A DNA stretch of 64,000 bases. It comes from Candidatus Gallimonas merdae (GTDB lineage Bacteria > Bacillota > Clostridia > Christensenellales > Borkfalkiaceae). The notes under the pieces were generated by a model. The model was not told where the DNA came from, made no database searches, and was given only the letters and a program-made list of their open reading frames with translations. Location: contig CAJFRT010000003.1 of assembly GCA_904419525.1 (NCBI GenBank), positions 55,896 through 119,895 of the forward strand. The letters are read 5' to 3'. Both the position numbers and the translations under genes were made by a program. This document shows positions 16,510 to 28,764 of the stretch, piece by piece (position 1 is the first letter of the stretch; every line of letters starts with the position of its first letter).

Positions 16510-16514
16510 TACAA

Positions 16515-16546
16515 AAAAAACCGTTGCAATAACGCAACGGTTTTTT
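16515..16546 (-). terminator. tuf terminator
   Basis: An 11-bp stem (16517-16527 with 16534-16544), 6-nt loop and long T-run on the minus strand, 19 bp after the tuf stop codon. Confidence 0.9.
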
Positions 16547-16562
16547 GAACGATTCAAAGATG

Positions 16563-17777
16563 TTACTTGACAATCTTGGAAACGACGCCGGAACCGACCG
16601 TTCTGCCGCCCTCACGGATAGCGAAACGGAGGCCTTCCTCGATCGCGACGGGCTTGATCAGCTCGACCGTCATGGTGACGTGGTCGCCGGGCATGACCAT
16701 TTCAACGCCTTCGGGCAGCTCGATGGAGCCCGTGACGTCCGTCGTACGAATGAAGAACTGGGGACGATAGTGGTTGAAGAATGCCGTGTGGCGGCCGCCT
16801 TCATCCTTGGTCAGGACATAGACCTGAGCCTCAAACACGGTCGCCGTGGGAACGGTGCCAGGCTTTGCGATGACCTGTCCTTTCTCGACATCGGTACGGT
16901 TGATACCACGAAGAAGCGCACCGACGTTATCGCCCGCCATCGCCTCGTCGAGCTGCTTGTGGAACATCTCGAGACCGGTGATGACCGTCGAACGGGGCTT
17001 CTCAATGAGGCCGACGATTTCGGCGGGATCGCCCACGTGCGCAACACCACGCTCAACTCTGCCCGTAGCAACGGTGCCGCGGCCGGAGATCGTGAACACG
17101 TCCTCGACGGGAAGCAGGAAAGGCTTCTTGTCGTCGCGCTCAGGCGTGGGGATATAGCTGTCGATGGTGTCCATGAGCTCAAGGATGCACTGGCACTCGG
17201 GAGCAGCAAGGATCTCCTCATTCGAGCAACCGCTCGTCGCCTTTTCAAGCGCCTTGAGCGCGGATCCCTTGATGATCGGGATCTCGTCTCCAGGGAAATC
17301 GTAGGACGAAAGAAGCTCTCTGATCTCCATCTCGACAAGCTCAAGCAGTTCGGGATCGTCGAGCTGGTCGCACTTGTTCAGGAAAACAACAATGTAGGGA
17401 ACGCCGACCTGACGGGCGAGCAGGATGTGCTCACGGGTCTGGGGCATGGGACCGTCCGTCGCAGCAACGACAAGGATCGCGCCGTCCATCTGGGCAGCGC
17501 CCGTGATCATGTTCTTGACGTAGTCTGCATGACCGGGGCAGTCAACGTGCGCATAGTGACGCTTGTCCGTCTCATACTCGACGTGTGCGGTATTGATTGT
17601 GATACCGCGTGCTTTCTCTTCGGGCGCCTTATCGATTTCATCGTAGCGCATCTTCTGAGCCTGACCTTTTGCCGCCATAACCATGGTGATAGCTGCGGTC
17701 AACGTCGTCTTGCCGTGGTCAACGTGGCCGATGGTACCAATGTTGACATGGGGCTTGCTTCTGTCGAATTTTGCCAT
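16563..17777 (-). CDS. tuf: Elongation factor Tu
   Basis: 404 residues. It delivers aminoacyl-tRNA to the ribosome as a GTP complex. G1 GHVDHGKTT, the RGITIN effector loop, DCPGHADY (G3) and NKCD (G4) are all present, followed by the two beta-barrel domains ([20 protein letters not shown]) and the C-terminal GRTVGSGVV. There is a short insertion in the G domain around [18 protein letters not shown], as in many Clostridia. It follows fusA on the same strand but has its own promoter and terminator, so it can be expressed well above the rest of the str operon. Confidence 0.99.
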   Translation of the reverse strand: MAKFDRSKPHVNIGTIGHVDHGKTTLTAAITMVMAAKGQAQKMRYDEIDKAPEEKARGITINTAHVEYETDKRHYAHVDCPGHADYVKNMITGAAQMDGAILVVAATDGPMPQTREHILLARQVGVPYIVVFLNKCDQLDDPELLELVEMEIRELLSSYDFPGDEIPIIKGSALKALEKATSGCSNEEILAAPECQCILELMDTIDSYIPTPERDDKKPFLLPVEDVFTISGRGTVATGRVERGVAHVGDPAEIVGLIEKPRSTVITGLEMFHKQLDEAMAGDNVGALLRGINRTDVEKGQVIAKPGTVPTATVFEAQVYVLTKDEGGRHTAFFNHYRPQFFIRTTDVTGSIELPEGVEMVMPGDHVTMTVELIKPVAIEEGLRFAIREGGRTVGSGVVSKIVK

Positions 17778-17889
17778 TTTGGGTTTCCTCCGATAATCTT
17801 TATTTTTTGATAACTTTTTTCGTCCCGGAAGAGCCGAAAGCGCAGCTATCTATCAAACAATGATATTAAGCCTTACGCTTGCTTTCTCT

Positions 17890-17918
17890 ATTATACCCTA
17901 TTGCAAAAAAATTTGCAA
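17890..17918 (-). promoter_or_regulatory. tuf promoter
   Basis: TTGCAA, 17 bp, TATAAT on the minus strand in the gap after fusA, giving a leader of roughly 105 nt before tuf. Confidence 0.8.
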
Positions 17919-17971
17919 TAACTTTATCGAACTTTTTTGCAAATTTTTCCGCATTTTAGCCCGCAAAACGC

Positions 17972-20056
<2,085 letters not shown>

Positions 20057-20068
20057 ACAGCGCCTCGC

Positions 20069-20539
20069 TTAGAAACGGAAGTGCGCGAATGCCTTGTTCG
20101 CTTCCGCCATTCTGTGAGTGTCTTCTTTCTTCTTCACGGAACCGCCCGTGTTGTTATAGGCGTCCATGAGTTCCGCCGCGAGCTTCTTGCTCATCTCGCG
20201 CTCGCTGCGCTTTCTCGTGTTGATGACGAGCCAGCGGATCGCAAGCGTCTGACGGCGCTCGGGTCTGATTTCGACGGGAACCTGATAGTTCGCGCCGCCG
20301 ACACGGCGTGCCTTGACCTCAACGACGGGCGTGATGTTGGCGAGCGCCTGTTTGAAGATCTCCATGGCGTCCATGTTGAGCTTCTCGCTCATGATCTTGA
20401 ACGCGTCATAGACGATGCCCTGCGCAACGCTCTTTTCGCCGTCGAGCATGATCTGATTGATGAGCTTGGTGACGACCTTGCTCCCGTAAAGGGGATCGGG
20501 CAAGACGTCTCTCTTGGGGACTTTCCCTCTTCTGGGCAT
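20069..20539 (-). CDS. rpsG: 30S ribosomal protein S7
   Basis: 156 residues, standard length, starting [20 protein letters not shown] and ending in [13 protein letters not shown]. It nucleates assembly of the 3' domain of 16S rRNA. The gene has a strong AAAGGAGGA site 7 nt before the ATG. In enterobacteria S7 represses its own operon by binding the rpsL-rpsG gap; here the 174-bp gap is long and full of inverted repeats, so similar feedback is possible. Confidence 0.99.
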   Translation of the reverse strand: MPRRGKVPKRDVLPDPLYGSKVVTKLINQIMLDGEKSVAQGIVYDAFKIMSEKLNMDAMEIFKQALANITPVVEVKARRVGGANYQVPVEIRPERRQTLAIRWLVINTRKRSEREMSKKLAAELMDAYNNTGGSVKKKEDTHRMAEANKAFAHFRF

Positions 20540-20544
20540 GATTG

Positions 20545-20712
20545 TATCCTCCTTTTGGATTTTTAATGCGATTTTCGGCCGATGGGCGGCCGACCCTTCA
20601 ATACGGCTGTCGCTTGCCTTGCGGTAGCGATCCTTCTGCCCTGAACGGGCATACTGCCTACTTCATCGGGGATGATATTCCGAAATCAGTAGGGTGTTAC
20701 TTGCAAGCCGTG
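20545..20712 (-). promoter_or_regulatory. Structured rpsL-rpsG intercistronic leader
   Basis: Several self-complementary elements are visible on the minus strand: CCTACT with AGTAGG, GCCC-GTTCA-GGGC, CGCT with AAGCG, and TCGGCCG-CCCAT-CGGCCGA just before the rpsG Shine-Dalgarno. The last stem could compete with ribosome access. An autogenous S7 site is the natural hypothesis; the E. coli-type structure was not matched in detail. Confidence 0.35.
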
Positions 20713-20713
20713 C

Positions 20714-21085
20714 TTACTTGGGGCGCTTTGCGCCGTACTTGCTGCGCGCCTGCTTGCGCTTTGCAACGCCTGCCGTGTCGAGCGCACCGCGGATGATGTG
20801 ATAGCGGACGCCGGGCAGATCCTTGACTCTTCCGCCGCGAATGAGAACGGAGCTGTGCTCCTGCAGGTTGTGACCTTCGCCGGGAATGTACACCGTACCT
20901 TCCTGCTTGTTGGTCAGCCTGACTCTTGCGATCTTCCGAAGCGCCGAGTTGGGCTTCTTGGGGGAAGTCGTCGTCACCGAAAGGCACACGCCGCGCTTCT
21001 GAGGGCACGCGTCGAGAATGGGGCACTTGGATTTGTTCGCCTCCGTCTCTCTGCCTTTCTTGATGAGCTGGTTGATCGTGGGCAT
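20714..21085 (-). CDS. rpsL: 30S ribosomal protein S12
   Basis: 123 residues, starting [20 protein letters not shown]. It sits at the decoding centre. The [13 protein letters not shown] loop keeps both lysines at which streptomycin-resistance changes arise, so the sequence is wild type there; [10 protein letters not shown] and [14 protein letters not shown] are intact. First gene of the str operon. AAGGAGGT precedes the ATG at the usual distance. Confidence 0.99.
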   Translation of the reverse strand: MPTINQLIKKGRETEANKSKCPILDACPQKRGVCLSVTTTSPKKPNSALRKIARVRLTNKQEGTVYIPGEGHNLQEHSSVLIRGGRVKDLPGVRYHIIRGALDTAGVAKRKQARSKYGAKRPK

Positions 21086-21232
21086 TTTGTTACCTCCTTG
21101 TAAGATTTCGGAATATCTTCAGGATCGCACCGATCCGGAAAGATCGTCTTTGGGCCTTTGGGGCACGCTTTTGCGTGCCGATCCGCAAAAAAGCGCACAA
21201 AAAAATGCGCCCATCTGCAACAGGCAGAAAGA

Positions 21233-21261
21233 ATTTTACCAAACGGACAAGTTTTTGTCAA
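21233..21261 (-). promoter_or_regulatory. str operon promoter
   Basis: TTGACA, 17 bp, TAAAAT on the minus strand. The leader of about 140 nt contains a GCGCA/TGCGC hairpin followed by T6 (near 21185-21210), then GGCACGC-AAAA-GCGTGCC and GGATCG-GTG-CGATCC hairpins. Confidence 0.85.
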
Positions 21262-21437
21262 TCGTTTGGACGGTCATTTTACAATTTTTTTTCGCAATCG
21301 ACGTTATTATAATAGTATACAGGCAGGATTCCTTCACCGGCCCGCCCTTTTTACTCTTTTTTTCGGCCGTTCTCCCCCGCCTTTCCCGTTTTCCGCGAAA
21401 AGTCGGGCATTTCGCAGGGAAATTCGCAGACAAGCTA

Positions 21438-21466
21438 TTGACAAAAAACGGAAAAAGCATTACAAT
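21438..21466 (+). promoter_or_regulatory. pgk promoter
   Basis: TTGACA, 17 bp, TACAAT on the plus strand, about 34 bp before the Shine-Dalgarno-start region of pgk. It is divergent from the str operon promoter. Confidence 0.85.
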
Positions 21467-21505
21467 ATTCTACGGAAATCCATAGCAAGACAAGGAGACA
21501 GAACT

Positions 21506-22813
<1,308 letters not shown>

Positions 22814-22827
22814 AGTAAAACCGCATC

Positions 22828-22860
22828 GGGAGCTGCGCCGCGGGCGCGGCTCCCTCTTTT
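22828..22860 (+). terminator. pgk terminator
   Basis: A 12-bp stem (GGGAGCTGCGCC / GGCGCGGCTCCC, one G-U pair), 3-nt loop, then TCTTTTTC. Confidence 0.85.
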
Positions 22861-22939
22861 TCTCATGCAGGTTTCCGGACAAATTGTTTTCGCAAGCGAA
22901 ACGAGAGTCCGCCGCCCCGCAGAATCTGCGGGGCGGCGG

Positions 22940-23230
22940 TCAGTTTTGTTCGTCCTCTTCCCGCCGATAGCCGAGCGCCTCTATGGTCAGCAGCAGACCG
23001 AATTTCAATCCCGCACGGAAATGCAGAAAAATATTTTCCGTCTCTCTGGCAACGTCGGCGTCCCAGACCTTTTCCAACCAGTCCTTGTGCTCATCGTCCA
23101 AAACGGCAAACAGCCTGTCATACTGCTCGCACGATTTGGCCTGCAGCCGGACCAACTTCTTGCTCCTGTTCACCTTTTCCATCTGTCCGCAGTTGTCAAG
23201 AAAAATTTCCTCGATCAAAGATTCAAACAT
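22940..23230 (-). CDS. DUF6809-like small protein
   Basis: 96 residues from the ATG at 23230 (MFESLIEEIFLDNCGQMEKV), which has AAGGAG 7 nt upstream; an in-frame ATG 24 nt earlier lacks a site. Mostly helical: ME(K)xNRSKKLVRLQ, then YDRLFAVLDDEHKDWLEKVW, and a C-terminal FLHFRAGLKFGLLLTIEALG helix. The pattern resembles the DUF6809 family of Clostridia, whose function is unknown. It is convergent with pgk and read alone. Family assignment is from memory of the pattern. Confidence 0.6.
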   Translation of the reverse strand: MFESLIEEIFLDNCGQMEKVNRSKKLVRLQAKSCEQYDRLFAVLDDEHKDWLEKVWDADVARETENIFLHFRAGLKFGLLLTIEALGYRREEDEQN

Positions 23231-23486
23231 ATTCGGCTCCTTTTTGATTTTCATCTATTTTATCAGACCGCCGACGCAAAAACAGCGGTTATCTGCCGTA
23301 CAGATTATTTATTTTTATATGAAAATACCGAACATATCCGATTGTGCTTAAAGAACAATCTTCCACGATGCTTTATGCTCATAAGGCTGTCCTGCCACAG
23401 AACAGACGTATAACGACAAAAAATATGCCTTGTGCTGTCCTGGCGCCGTCAGGAATAAAAATATTTTTTAATTTTCCCGTTTGGGA

Positions 23487-23515
23487 TTGCTATTCCCGGA
23501 CAGATGTGATATAAT
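23487..23515 (+). promoter_or_regulatory. tpiA promoter
   Basis: TTGCTA, 17 bp, TATAAT with extended TG; transcription would begin around 23522. The remaining ~230 bp between this and the DUF6809-like gene shows no other feature. Confidence 0.7.
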
Positions 23516-23547
23516 TCGGTGTGGAAAAAACAGAAAGGAGCTGTACT

Positions 23548-24339
23548 ATGAACCAGAGAACCCCCATCATTGCAGGAAACTGGAAGATGAACAACACGGC
23601 GAAAGAGGGCGTCGCCCTTGTGAACGCGCTAAAACCCCTTGTCGCAGATGCGCACTGCGAAGTGGTTGTCTGCGTTCCCGCCATCGATATTCCCGCCGTC
23701 TCGGAAGCGCTTGCCGGCAGCAACATCGCACTCGGCGCGCAGAACGTCCACTTTGCCGAAAAAGGCGCGTATACAGGCGAGATCTCCGCGGCGATGCTCA
23801 AGGAATACGGCGTGAAATACGTCATCATCGGCCACAGCGAGCGCAGGCAGTACTTCGGCGAAACGGACGAAACCGTGAACAAGCGCACGCTTGCCGCCCT
23901 GAACGCGGGACTCGTCCCCATCGTCTGCATCGGCGAGACGCTGGAAGAGCGCGAGAGCGGCAAAACGGAAGCCGTGCTCGACAGACAGATCACCGAAGGT
24001 CTGAAGGGCATCGACGACGTGTCGAAGATCGTCATTGCCTACGAGCCCGTCTGGGCGATCGGAACGGGCAAGACGGCGACCTGTGAACAGGCCAACGAGA
24101 CGATCGGCTATATCCGCAAAAAGTGCGCCGAAGTCTTTTGCCCCAAATGCGCCGAAAAGGTGCGCATTCAGTACGGCGGCTCCATGAATGCAGGCAACTG
24201 CAAACAGCTGATGGCCATGCCCGAAATCGACGGCGGGCTGATCGGCGGCGCGTCCTTGAAGGCAAACGACTTTGCAACCATCGTCGGCTATGATAAGGGC
24301 GGCATGCAGGGCATGAAGCTGCCCAAGGAACTGCTGTAA
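23548..24339 (+). CDS. tpiA: Triosephosphate isomerase
   Basis: 263 residues from the ATG at 23548, preceded by GAAAGGAG. It interconverts dihydroxyacetone phosphate and glyceraldehyde 3-phosphate. The substrate-binding Asn-Lys is in GNWKMN, the catalytic His in IIGHSERR, the catalytic Glu in AYEPVWAIGTG (loop 6), and the phosphate loop in QYGGSMNAGN. A slightly long C-terminus. Its own promoter and terminator make it monocistronic. Confidence 0.98.
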   Translation: MNQRTPIIAGNWKMNNTAKEGVALVNALKPLVADAHCEVVVCVPAIDIPAVSEALAGSNIALGAQNVHFAEKGAYTGEISAAMLKEYGVKYVIIGHSERRQYFGETDETVNKRTLAALNAGLVPIVCIGETLEERESGKTEAVLDRQITEGLKGIDDVSKIVIAYEPVWAIGTGKTATCEQANETIGYIRKKCAEVFCPKCAEKVRIQYGGSMNAGNCKQLMAMPEIDGGLIGGASLKANDFATIVGYDKGGMQGMKLPKELL

Positions 24340-24408
24340 TCCGCGAAACGGAATGACGGCGGGGACTTCCCCGCCTGCGCCGTTGCAAATAACAGACTGA
24401 AAATACAC

Positions 24409-24444
24409 GCCGCCCGTGCGCATTGAGCGCACGGGCGGCTTTTT
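24409..24444 (+). terminator. tpiA terminator
   Basis: A perfect 13-bp stem (GCCGCCCGTGCGC / GCGCACGGGCGGC), 5-nt loop, then TTTTTAT. Confidence 0.9.
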
Positions 24445-24539
24445 ATCGGCGGTTCACACCCGTCTGAAAATTTCCGGCTTATCGCGCAGCCTGAAATCGG
24501 GCAAAACGGACAAATTTTCAAAAAATATCCCCTCTCCGC

Positions 24540-24568
24540 TTGCGAAACGGACGTTTTCGGGGTATAAT
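24540..24568 (+). promoter_or_regulatory. gpmI promoter
   Basis: TTGCGA, 17 bp, TATAAT, giving a leader of about 25 nt. Confidence 0.7.
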
Positions 24569-24598
24569 AAAGCAGAACAAACTATCAAGAGGTACTCT

Positions 24599-26152
24599 AT
24601 GAAAAAGACCTGTGCGATCATCATTATGGACGGCTACGGGCTTGCGCCTGCGGGCAAAGGCAACGCCATTTCCATGGACGGCAGCAAAAACGTGAACGCT
24701 TACCGCGCCGAATACCCCTCCGCCACGCTGGGCGCGAGCGGCAGATCGGTGGGCCTTCCCGACGGGCAGATGGGCAATTCCGAAGTCGGGCATCTCAACA
24801 TGGGCGCGGGACGCATCGTCTACCAGGATCTGACCAAGATCACCAAGGAGATCGAAGACGGCGAATTTTTCCAGAATCCCGCCCTTCTGAAGGCCATGGA
24901 AAACGCCAAAAAGAACGGCAAAAAACTGCACTTGTGGGGACTGCTGTCGGACGGCGGCGTGCACAGCCACATCACGCATCTGTATGCCCTGCTTGAAATG
25001 GCCAAGCGCCACGGCGTGCCCGAAACGTACGTCCACGCTTTCCTGGACGGGCGCGACACTCCTCCGACCTCCGCCGTGAACTACGTGCAGCAGCTGCTCG
25101 ACGAGATGAAGAAGCTGGGCTACGGAAAGCTCGCTTCCCTCTCCGGCAGATACTATGCAATGGACCGCGACAACAACTGGGACCGCATCGAAAAGGCGTA
25201 CGACATGCTGACCCTGGGAACGGGCGTTCAGGCGGACGACCCCGTTGCCGCGCTGCACAAATCGTATGATGCAGGCGTAACGGACGAGTTCGTCCTTCCT
25301 ACCAACATCACCGAGAACGGAAAGCCCGTGGCGCTCGTGGAGGAGGGCGACTCCGTCATCTTCTTCAACTTCCGCCCCGACCGCGCAAGGGAGATCACGC
25401 GCGCGTTCTCGCAGGATCCCTTCGTCGTTCCCAAGGGCACGGCGTTCGAGCGCAAGACGGGATTCCTGCACCCCACCTATGTCTGCTTCACCGTCTATGA
25501 CGCGGAATACAGGAATGTGGAGATCGCCTTCCCCAAGCAGACGATGAAAAACACGCTGGGCGAATACCTGGCAAGCCTGGGCAAAAAACAGCTGCGCATC
25601 GCCGAGACGGAAAAGTATGCGCATGTCACCTTCTTCTTCAACGGCGGCGTGGAAGCCCCCAACGAGGGCGAAGTGCGCGTGCTGATCAATTCGCCCAAGG
25701 TCGCCACCTATGACCTGCAGCCCGAAATGAGCGCTCCCGAAGTGACCGAGCGCGCCATTCAGGAACTGAAAACGGGCGAATATGACGCGATGATCCTCAA
25801 CTTTGCCAACTGCGACATGGTCGGGCATACGGGCGTCATTCCCGCGGCCGTCAAGGCAGTGCACACGGTGGACGAATGCGTGAAAAAGGTCGTCGATCAG
25901 ATCCTGTCCATGGGCGGCAGCGTCCTTTTGACGGCCGATCACGGCAACGCCGACAAGATGCTTGCCGAGGACGGCGAGCCCTTCACGGCGCATACCACAA
26001 ATCCCGTGCCCGTTGTGCTCATTTCCGAACAGTACAAGAACGTCACGCTGAGAAAGGACGGCATTCTTGCCGACCTCGCCCCCACCCTGCTCGAAGTCAT
26101 GGGCCTGCCTGTTCCGCCTGAAATGACCGGCAAGAGCCTGATCGAAAAGTAA
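24599..26152 (+). CDS. gpmI: 2,3-bisphosphoglycerate-independent phosphoglycerate mutase
   Basis: 517 residues from the ATG at 24599 (AGAGGT site); the longer frame upstream passes through the tpiA terminator. It interconverts 3- and 2-phosphoglycerate by a phosphoserine intermediate and two Mn ions. MDGYG at the N-terminus, the active Ser in MGNSEVGHLNMGAGR, CDMVGHTG and TADHGNADKM supply the metal ligands and nucleophile. HAFLDGRDTPP and FNFRPDRAREI form the substrate-binding domain. Monocistronic, between two terminators. Confidence 0.98.
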   Translation: MKKTCAIIIMDGYGLAPAGKGNAISMDGSKNVNAYRAEYPSATLGASGRSVGLPDGQMGNSEVGHLNMGAGRIVYQDLTKITKEIEDGEFFQNPALLKAMENAKKNGKKLHLWGLLSDGGVHSHITHLYALLEMAKRHGVPETYVHAFLDGRDTPPTSAVNYVQQLLDEMKKLGYGKLASLSGRYYAMDRDNNWDRIEKAYDMLTLGTGVQADDPVAALHKSYDAGVTDEFVLPTNITENGKPVALVEEGDSVIFFNFRPDRAREITRAFSQDPFVVPKGTAFERKTGFLHPTYVCFTVYDAEYRNVEIAFPKQTMKNTLGEYLASLGKKQLRIAETEKYAHVTFFFNGGVEAPNEGEVRVLINSPKVATYDLQPEMSAPEVTERAIQELKTGEYDAMILNFANCDMVGHTGVIPAAVKAVHTVDECVKKVVDQILSMGGSVLLTADHGNADKMLAEDGEPFTAHTTNPVPVVLISEQYKNVTLRKDGILADLAPTLLEVMGLPVPPEMTGKSLIEK

Positions 26153-26168
26153 ATTTTGCAGAATAAAG

Positions 26169-26203
26169 CGCGCGGCTTTCGTTTGAAAGCCGCGCGTTGT
26201 TAT
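26169..26203 (+). terminator. Bidirectional terminator between gpmI and plsY
   Basis: A perfect 12-bp stem (CGCGCGGCTTTC / GAAAGCCGCGCG) with a GTTT loop; TTGTTATTTTT follows on the plus strand. It probably also ends the convergent nine-gene operon. Confidence 0.8.
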
Positions 26204-26255
26204 TTTTCAGTGCCGGTCGCTGCCGATGGCAGCGCGAATTCCCGCAGAACTCCTT

Positions 26256-27002
26256 TCACATATTCTGCGTGCCGCGTTTGCCGTGCGAAAGTTTTTTGAC
26301 GGAAGTGCGGTGCTCCTCGCCTGCGAACAGGCGCACGAGGTTTTTGCGGTGCGCAAACCACGTCAAGAAATTCAGCGCGAGCAACAGCATGAAAATTGCG
26401 ATCACCCAGCCGCTCAGCAGCATTCCGTTTGCCGAATAACGGAAGAAAAACACCAGCCCCTGCCACACGGAAAGGCCCGAAACGCCCAGAAGAGACCCCA
26501 TCGAGCCCCATTCCGTAAACGCGATATAGCCGACGACGACAAACAGCAGTACGGCAAGGACGATCAGGATATTCCAGGGATCCTCGCACGACAGGCAAAA
26601 CCAGAATAGCCCCAGCGAGGAGGCGATCCCCTTTCCGCCGCGGAACTTCATCGTCACGGGCCAGATGTGCCCGATGATCACGAACAATCCGCAGAAGTAC
26701 CGCGTAAAATCCGAGACCGACACCAGCGTCCCCTCGAACACGTAGCCGCGGAAGATGAAAAAGCTGATGAGCGCGGGGACGCCGCCCTTGCAGGCGTCGC
26801 ACAGGAAGTTGACGAGCCCGACCACGAGTCCGAACTCGCGCGTCATGTTCATCGTTCCCGGATTTCCGCTGCCGATCTTGTGCACGTCTTTGTGCTTGGT
26901 CTTTGCAATGAGCACCGCGAAGTTGAAACAGCCGATGAAATAGCAAACGACCGCCATCAGCACAAACCAATACCAGCTTTGCGAAACAGACAGCTCCGTC
27001 AT
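26256..27002 (-). CDS. plsY: Acyl phosphate:glycerol-3-phosphate acyltransferase
   Basis: 248 residues, an integral membrane enzyme that makes lysophosphatidic acid from acyl-phosphate, the first membrane step of phospholipid synthesis. The three family motifs are visible: GSGNPGTMNMTREFG, GHIWPVTMKFRGGKGIASSL and a third in the C-terminal half. The sequence between motifs 2 and 3 and the charged C-terminus are longer than in the ~200-residue norm. Its ATG overlaps the der stop (ATGA), and it is the last gene of the operon. Confidence 0.93.
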   Translation of the reverse strand: MTELSVSQSWYWFVLMAVVCYFIGCFNFAVLIAKTKHKDVHKIGSGNPGTMNMTREFGLVVGLVNFLCDACKGGVPALISFFIFRGYVFEGTLVSVSDFTRYFCGLFVIIGHIWPVTMKFRGGKGIASSLGLFWFCLSCEDPWNILIVLAVLLFVVVGYIAFTEWGSMGSLLGVSGLSVWQGLVFFFRYSANGMLLSGWVIAIFMLLLALNFLTWFAHRKNLVRLFAGEEHRTSVKKLSHGKRGTQNM

Positions 27003-28309
27003 TCGTTCTCCTTTTTGTTGCGCACTTTGATCCTGATGGGCGTACCCGAAAAATCATAGGCGCCGCGGATCACGTTTTCAAGATACCGTTCATAGGAGAA
27101 ATGCAAGAGCCCTTCGTCGTTGACCATGAGGACAAAGAGCGGCGGATTGACGGCGACCTGGGAGGCGTAATACAGCTTCATGCGCCTGCCCTGATAGGAA
27201 GGCGGTTCGGAGATGCGCATCGCGTCCATCAGCAGGTCGTTCAGATCGCCCGTCGGAACACGGAAGCAGGCATGGGCATACACCTCCTGCGCAAGCGCAA
27301 GCAGCTTGTCCGTGCGCTGCCCCGTCTTTGCCGAGATGTAGACCGATCTGAAATAGTCCATGAATTTGAGTTCTTCTTTGAGTTTCGCCTCGAACTTCTC
27401 AATGGTATGGGTATCCTTTTCGATGAGATCCCACTTGTTCATCACGATCACACTCGGCTTGCCCTGTTCGTGCACATAGCCGATGATCCTGACGTCCTGC
27501 TCGGTAATTCCTTCCTGCGCGTCCACCACAAGCATGCAGACGTCGGCGCGGCGCACCGCATCGAACGCGCGCAGAACGGAATAATACTCCACGTCGTCCT
27601 CCACCGAGCGTTTGCGGCGGATCCCGGCCGTGTCAATGATGGTATAGGCTTTCCCGTCCCGCTCGAACCGGGTATCCACGGCGTCGCGCGTTGTCCCCGC
27701 GACCGGTGTGACGATGGTACGCTCCTGCCCGAGGATCCGGTTCACAAGCGAACTCTTGCCCGCATTGGGCTTTCCGACAACGGCGATCTTCAGGGAATCG
27801 TCCTGCGCCTCCTCGCCGTGCGGGAAGAATTCGACCGCCTTGTCAAGCGCATCGCCGATGCCGCGCGAATGCTCGCTGGAGACGGCGAACGGATCGCCGA
27901 GGCCGAGCGAATAGAACTCAAAGAGTTTATCGGGGGAATATTCGTCCACCTTGTTGACGACAAGCACGACGGGCTTTTTGCAGCGGCGCAGATAGTCGGC
28001 GACGTCGTAGTCCGAGGAAGTCAGCCCCTCCCTTCCGTCCGTAAAAAAGAGAATGACGTCCGCAAGCTCCACCGCCGCCTGCGCCTGCAGGGCGATCTGC
28101 TTCCACATGGCGTCCTCGCTTTTGAGTTCGATGCCGCCCGTATCGACGAGCGTAAACGGCTTTCCGCGCCATTCGCAGTCCGCGGTAATGCGGTCGCGCG
28201 TGACGCCCGGCCTGTTCTCTGTAATGGAAATTTTCCGTCCCGCGACCTTGTTGAAAAATGTGCTTTTTCCGACGTTGGGCCGCCCGACGATCGCAATCAC
28301 AGGCTGCAT
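26999..28309 (-). CDS. der: GTPase Der (EngA)
   Basis: 436 residues with two tandem G domains: GRPNVGKSTFFN and GKPNAGKSSLVN for G1, DTGGI and DTAGI for G3, NKVD and NKWD for G4, then the KH-like C-terminal domain. It is needed for 50S subunit maturation. It lies in the usual der-plsY order, with overlapping start/stop. AGGAGGAATGCG before the ATG gives strong ribosome binding. Confidence 0.98.
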   Translation of the reverse strand: MQPVIAIVGRPNVGKSTFFNKVAGRKISITENRPGVTRDRITADCEWRGKPFTLVDTGGIELKSEDAMWKQIALQAQAAVELADVILFFTDGREGLTSSDYDVADYLRRCKKPVVLVVNKVDEYSPDKLFEFYSLGLGDPFAVSSEHSRGIGDALDKAVEFFPHGEEAQDDSLKIAVVGKPNAGKSSLVNRILGQERTIVTPVAGTTRDAVDTRFERDGKAYTIIDTAGIRRKRSVEDDVEYYSVLRAFDAVRRADVCMLVVDAQEGITEQDVRIIGYVHEQGKPSVIVMNKWDLIEKDTHTIEKFEAKLKEELKFMDYFRSVYISAKTGQRTDKLLALAQEVYAHACFRVPTGDLNDLLMDAMRISEPPSYQGRRMKLYYASQVAVNPPLFVLMVNDEGLLHFSYERYLENVIRGAYDFSGTPIRIKVRNKKENE

Positions 28310-28398
28310 GACGCATTCCTCCTTTTTCTTTATTATAGAAAAATTCCCCCTTACGGCGCAGATACGCCGTTTCTCCGAAAATTTTCAGCCGCTGCCGC

Positions 28399-28749
28399 TC
28401 AGATGCTTACTGCCATACCAAGTATTGTTCCCGCAATGTAGACGGCAAGAAAGATAAAGTATGCGATCTTCCAGCCTTTGCGCTTCCCGCGCACGAAAAA
28501 CCAGCCGGGGATCGCGATCGCCGCCAGCAGGCAGTACTGCGAGACAAGGTTGAGCGCCTGCATGACGACCGCGCTGCCCGTTGTTTCAAGGATCCATTTG
28601 AGAATGGGCCCGATCACCAGCAGGATCGCCGCCGCCGCGAGCGCGCAGAAAGCGAGCACATTGACAAGGCTGCCGAGCGTAAACGTAGAGCGGCGGCCGG
28701 ACGCGTTGTTCGTCTTTTTCTGTTCCGTCTGTTTGTTCTGTTGTGCCAT
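28399..28749 (-). CDS. Small three-helix membrane protein, unknown function
   Basis: 116 residues. A Gln/Lys/Asn-rich cytoplasmic start (MAQQNKQTEQKKTNNASGRR) is followed by three hydrophobic helices (NVLAFCALAAAAILLVIGPI; ALNLVSQYCLLAAIAIPGWF; IAYFIFLAVYIAGTILGMAV). AGGAGGAGAA is a strong start signal. It lies between pyrR and der in the operon with short gaps. No family is recognised. Confidence 0.7.
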   Translation of the reverse strand: MAQQNKQTEQKKTNNASGRRSTFTLGSLVNVLAFCALAAAAILLVIGPILKWILETTGSAVVMQALNLVSQYCLLAAIAIPGWFFVRGKRKGWKIAYFIFLAVYIAGTILGMAVSI

Positions 28750-28764
28750 GATAATATTCTCCTC

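Noticed and set aside
21158..21505. N-terminal extension of PGK by 116 codons
   Set aside because: It includes the consensus pgk promoter and unrelated sequence; the ATG at 21506 matches the family.
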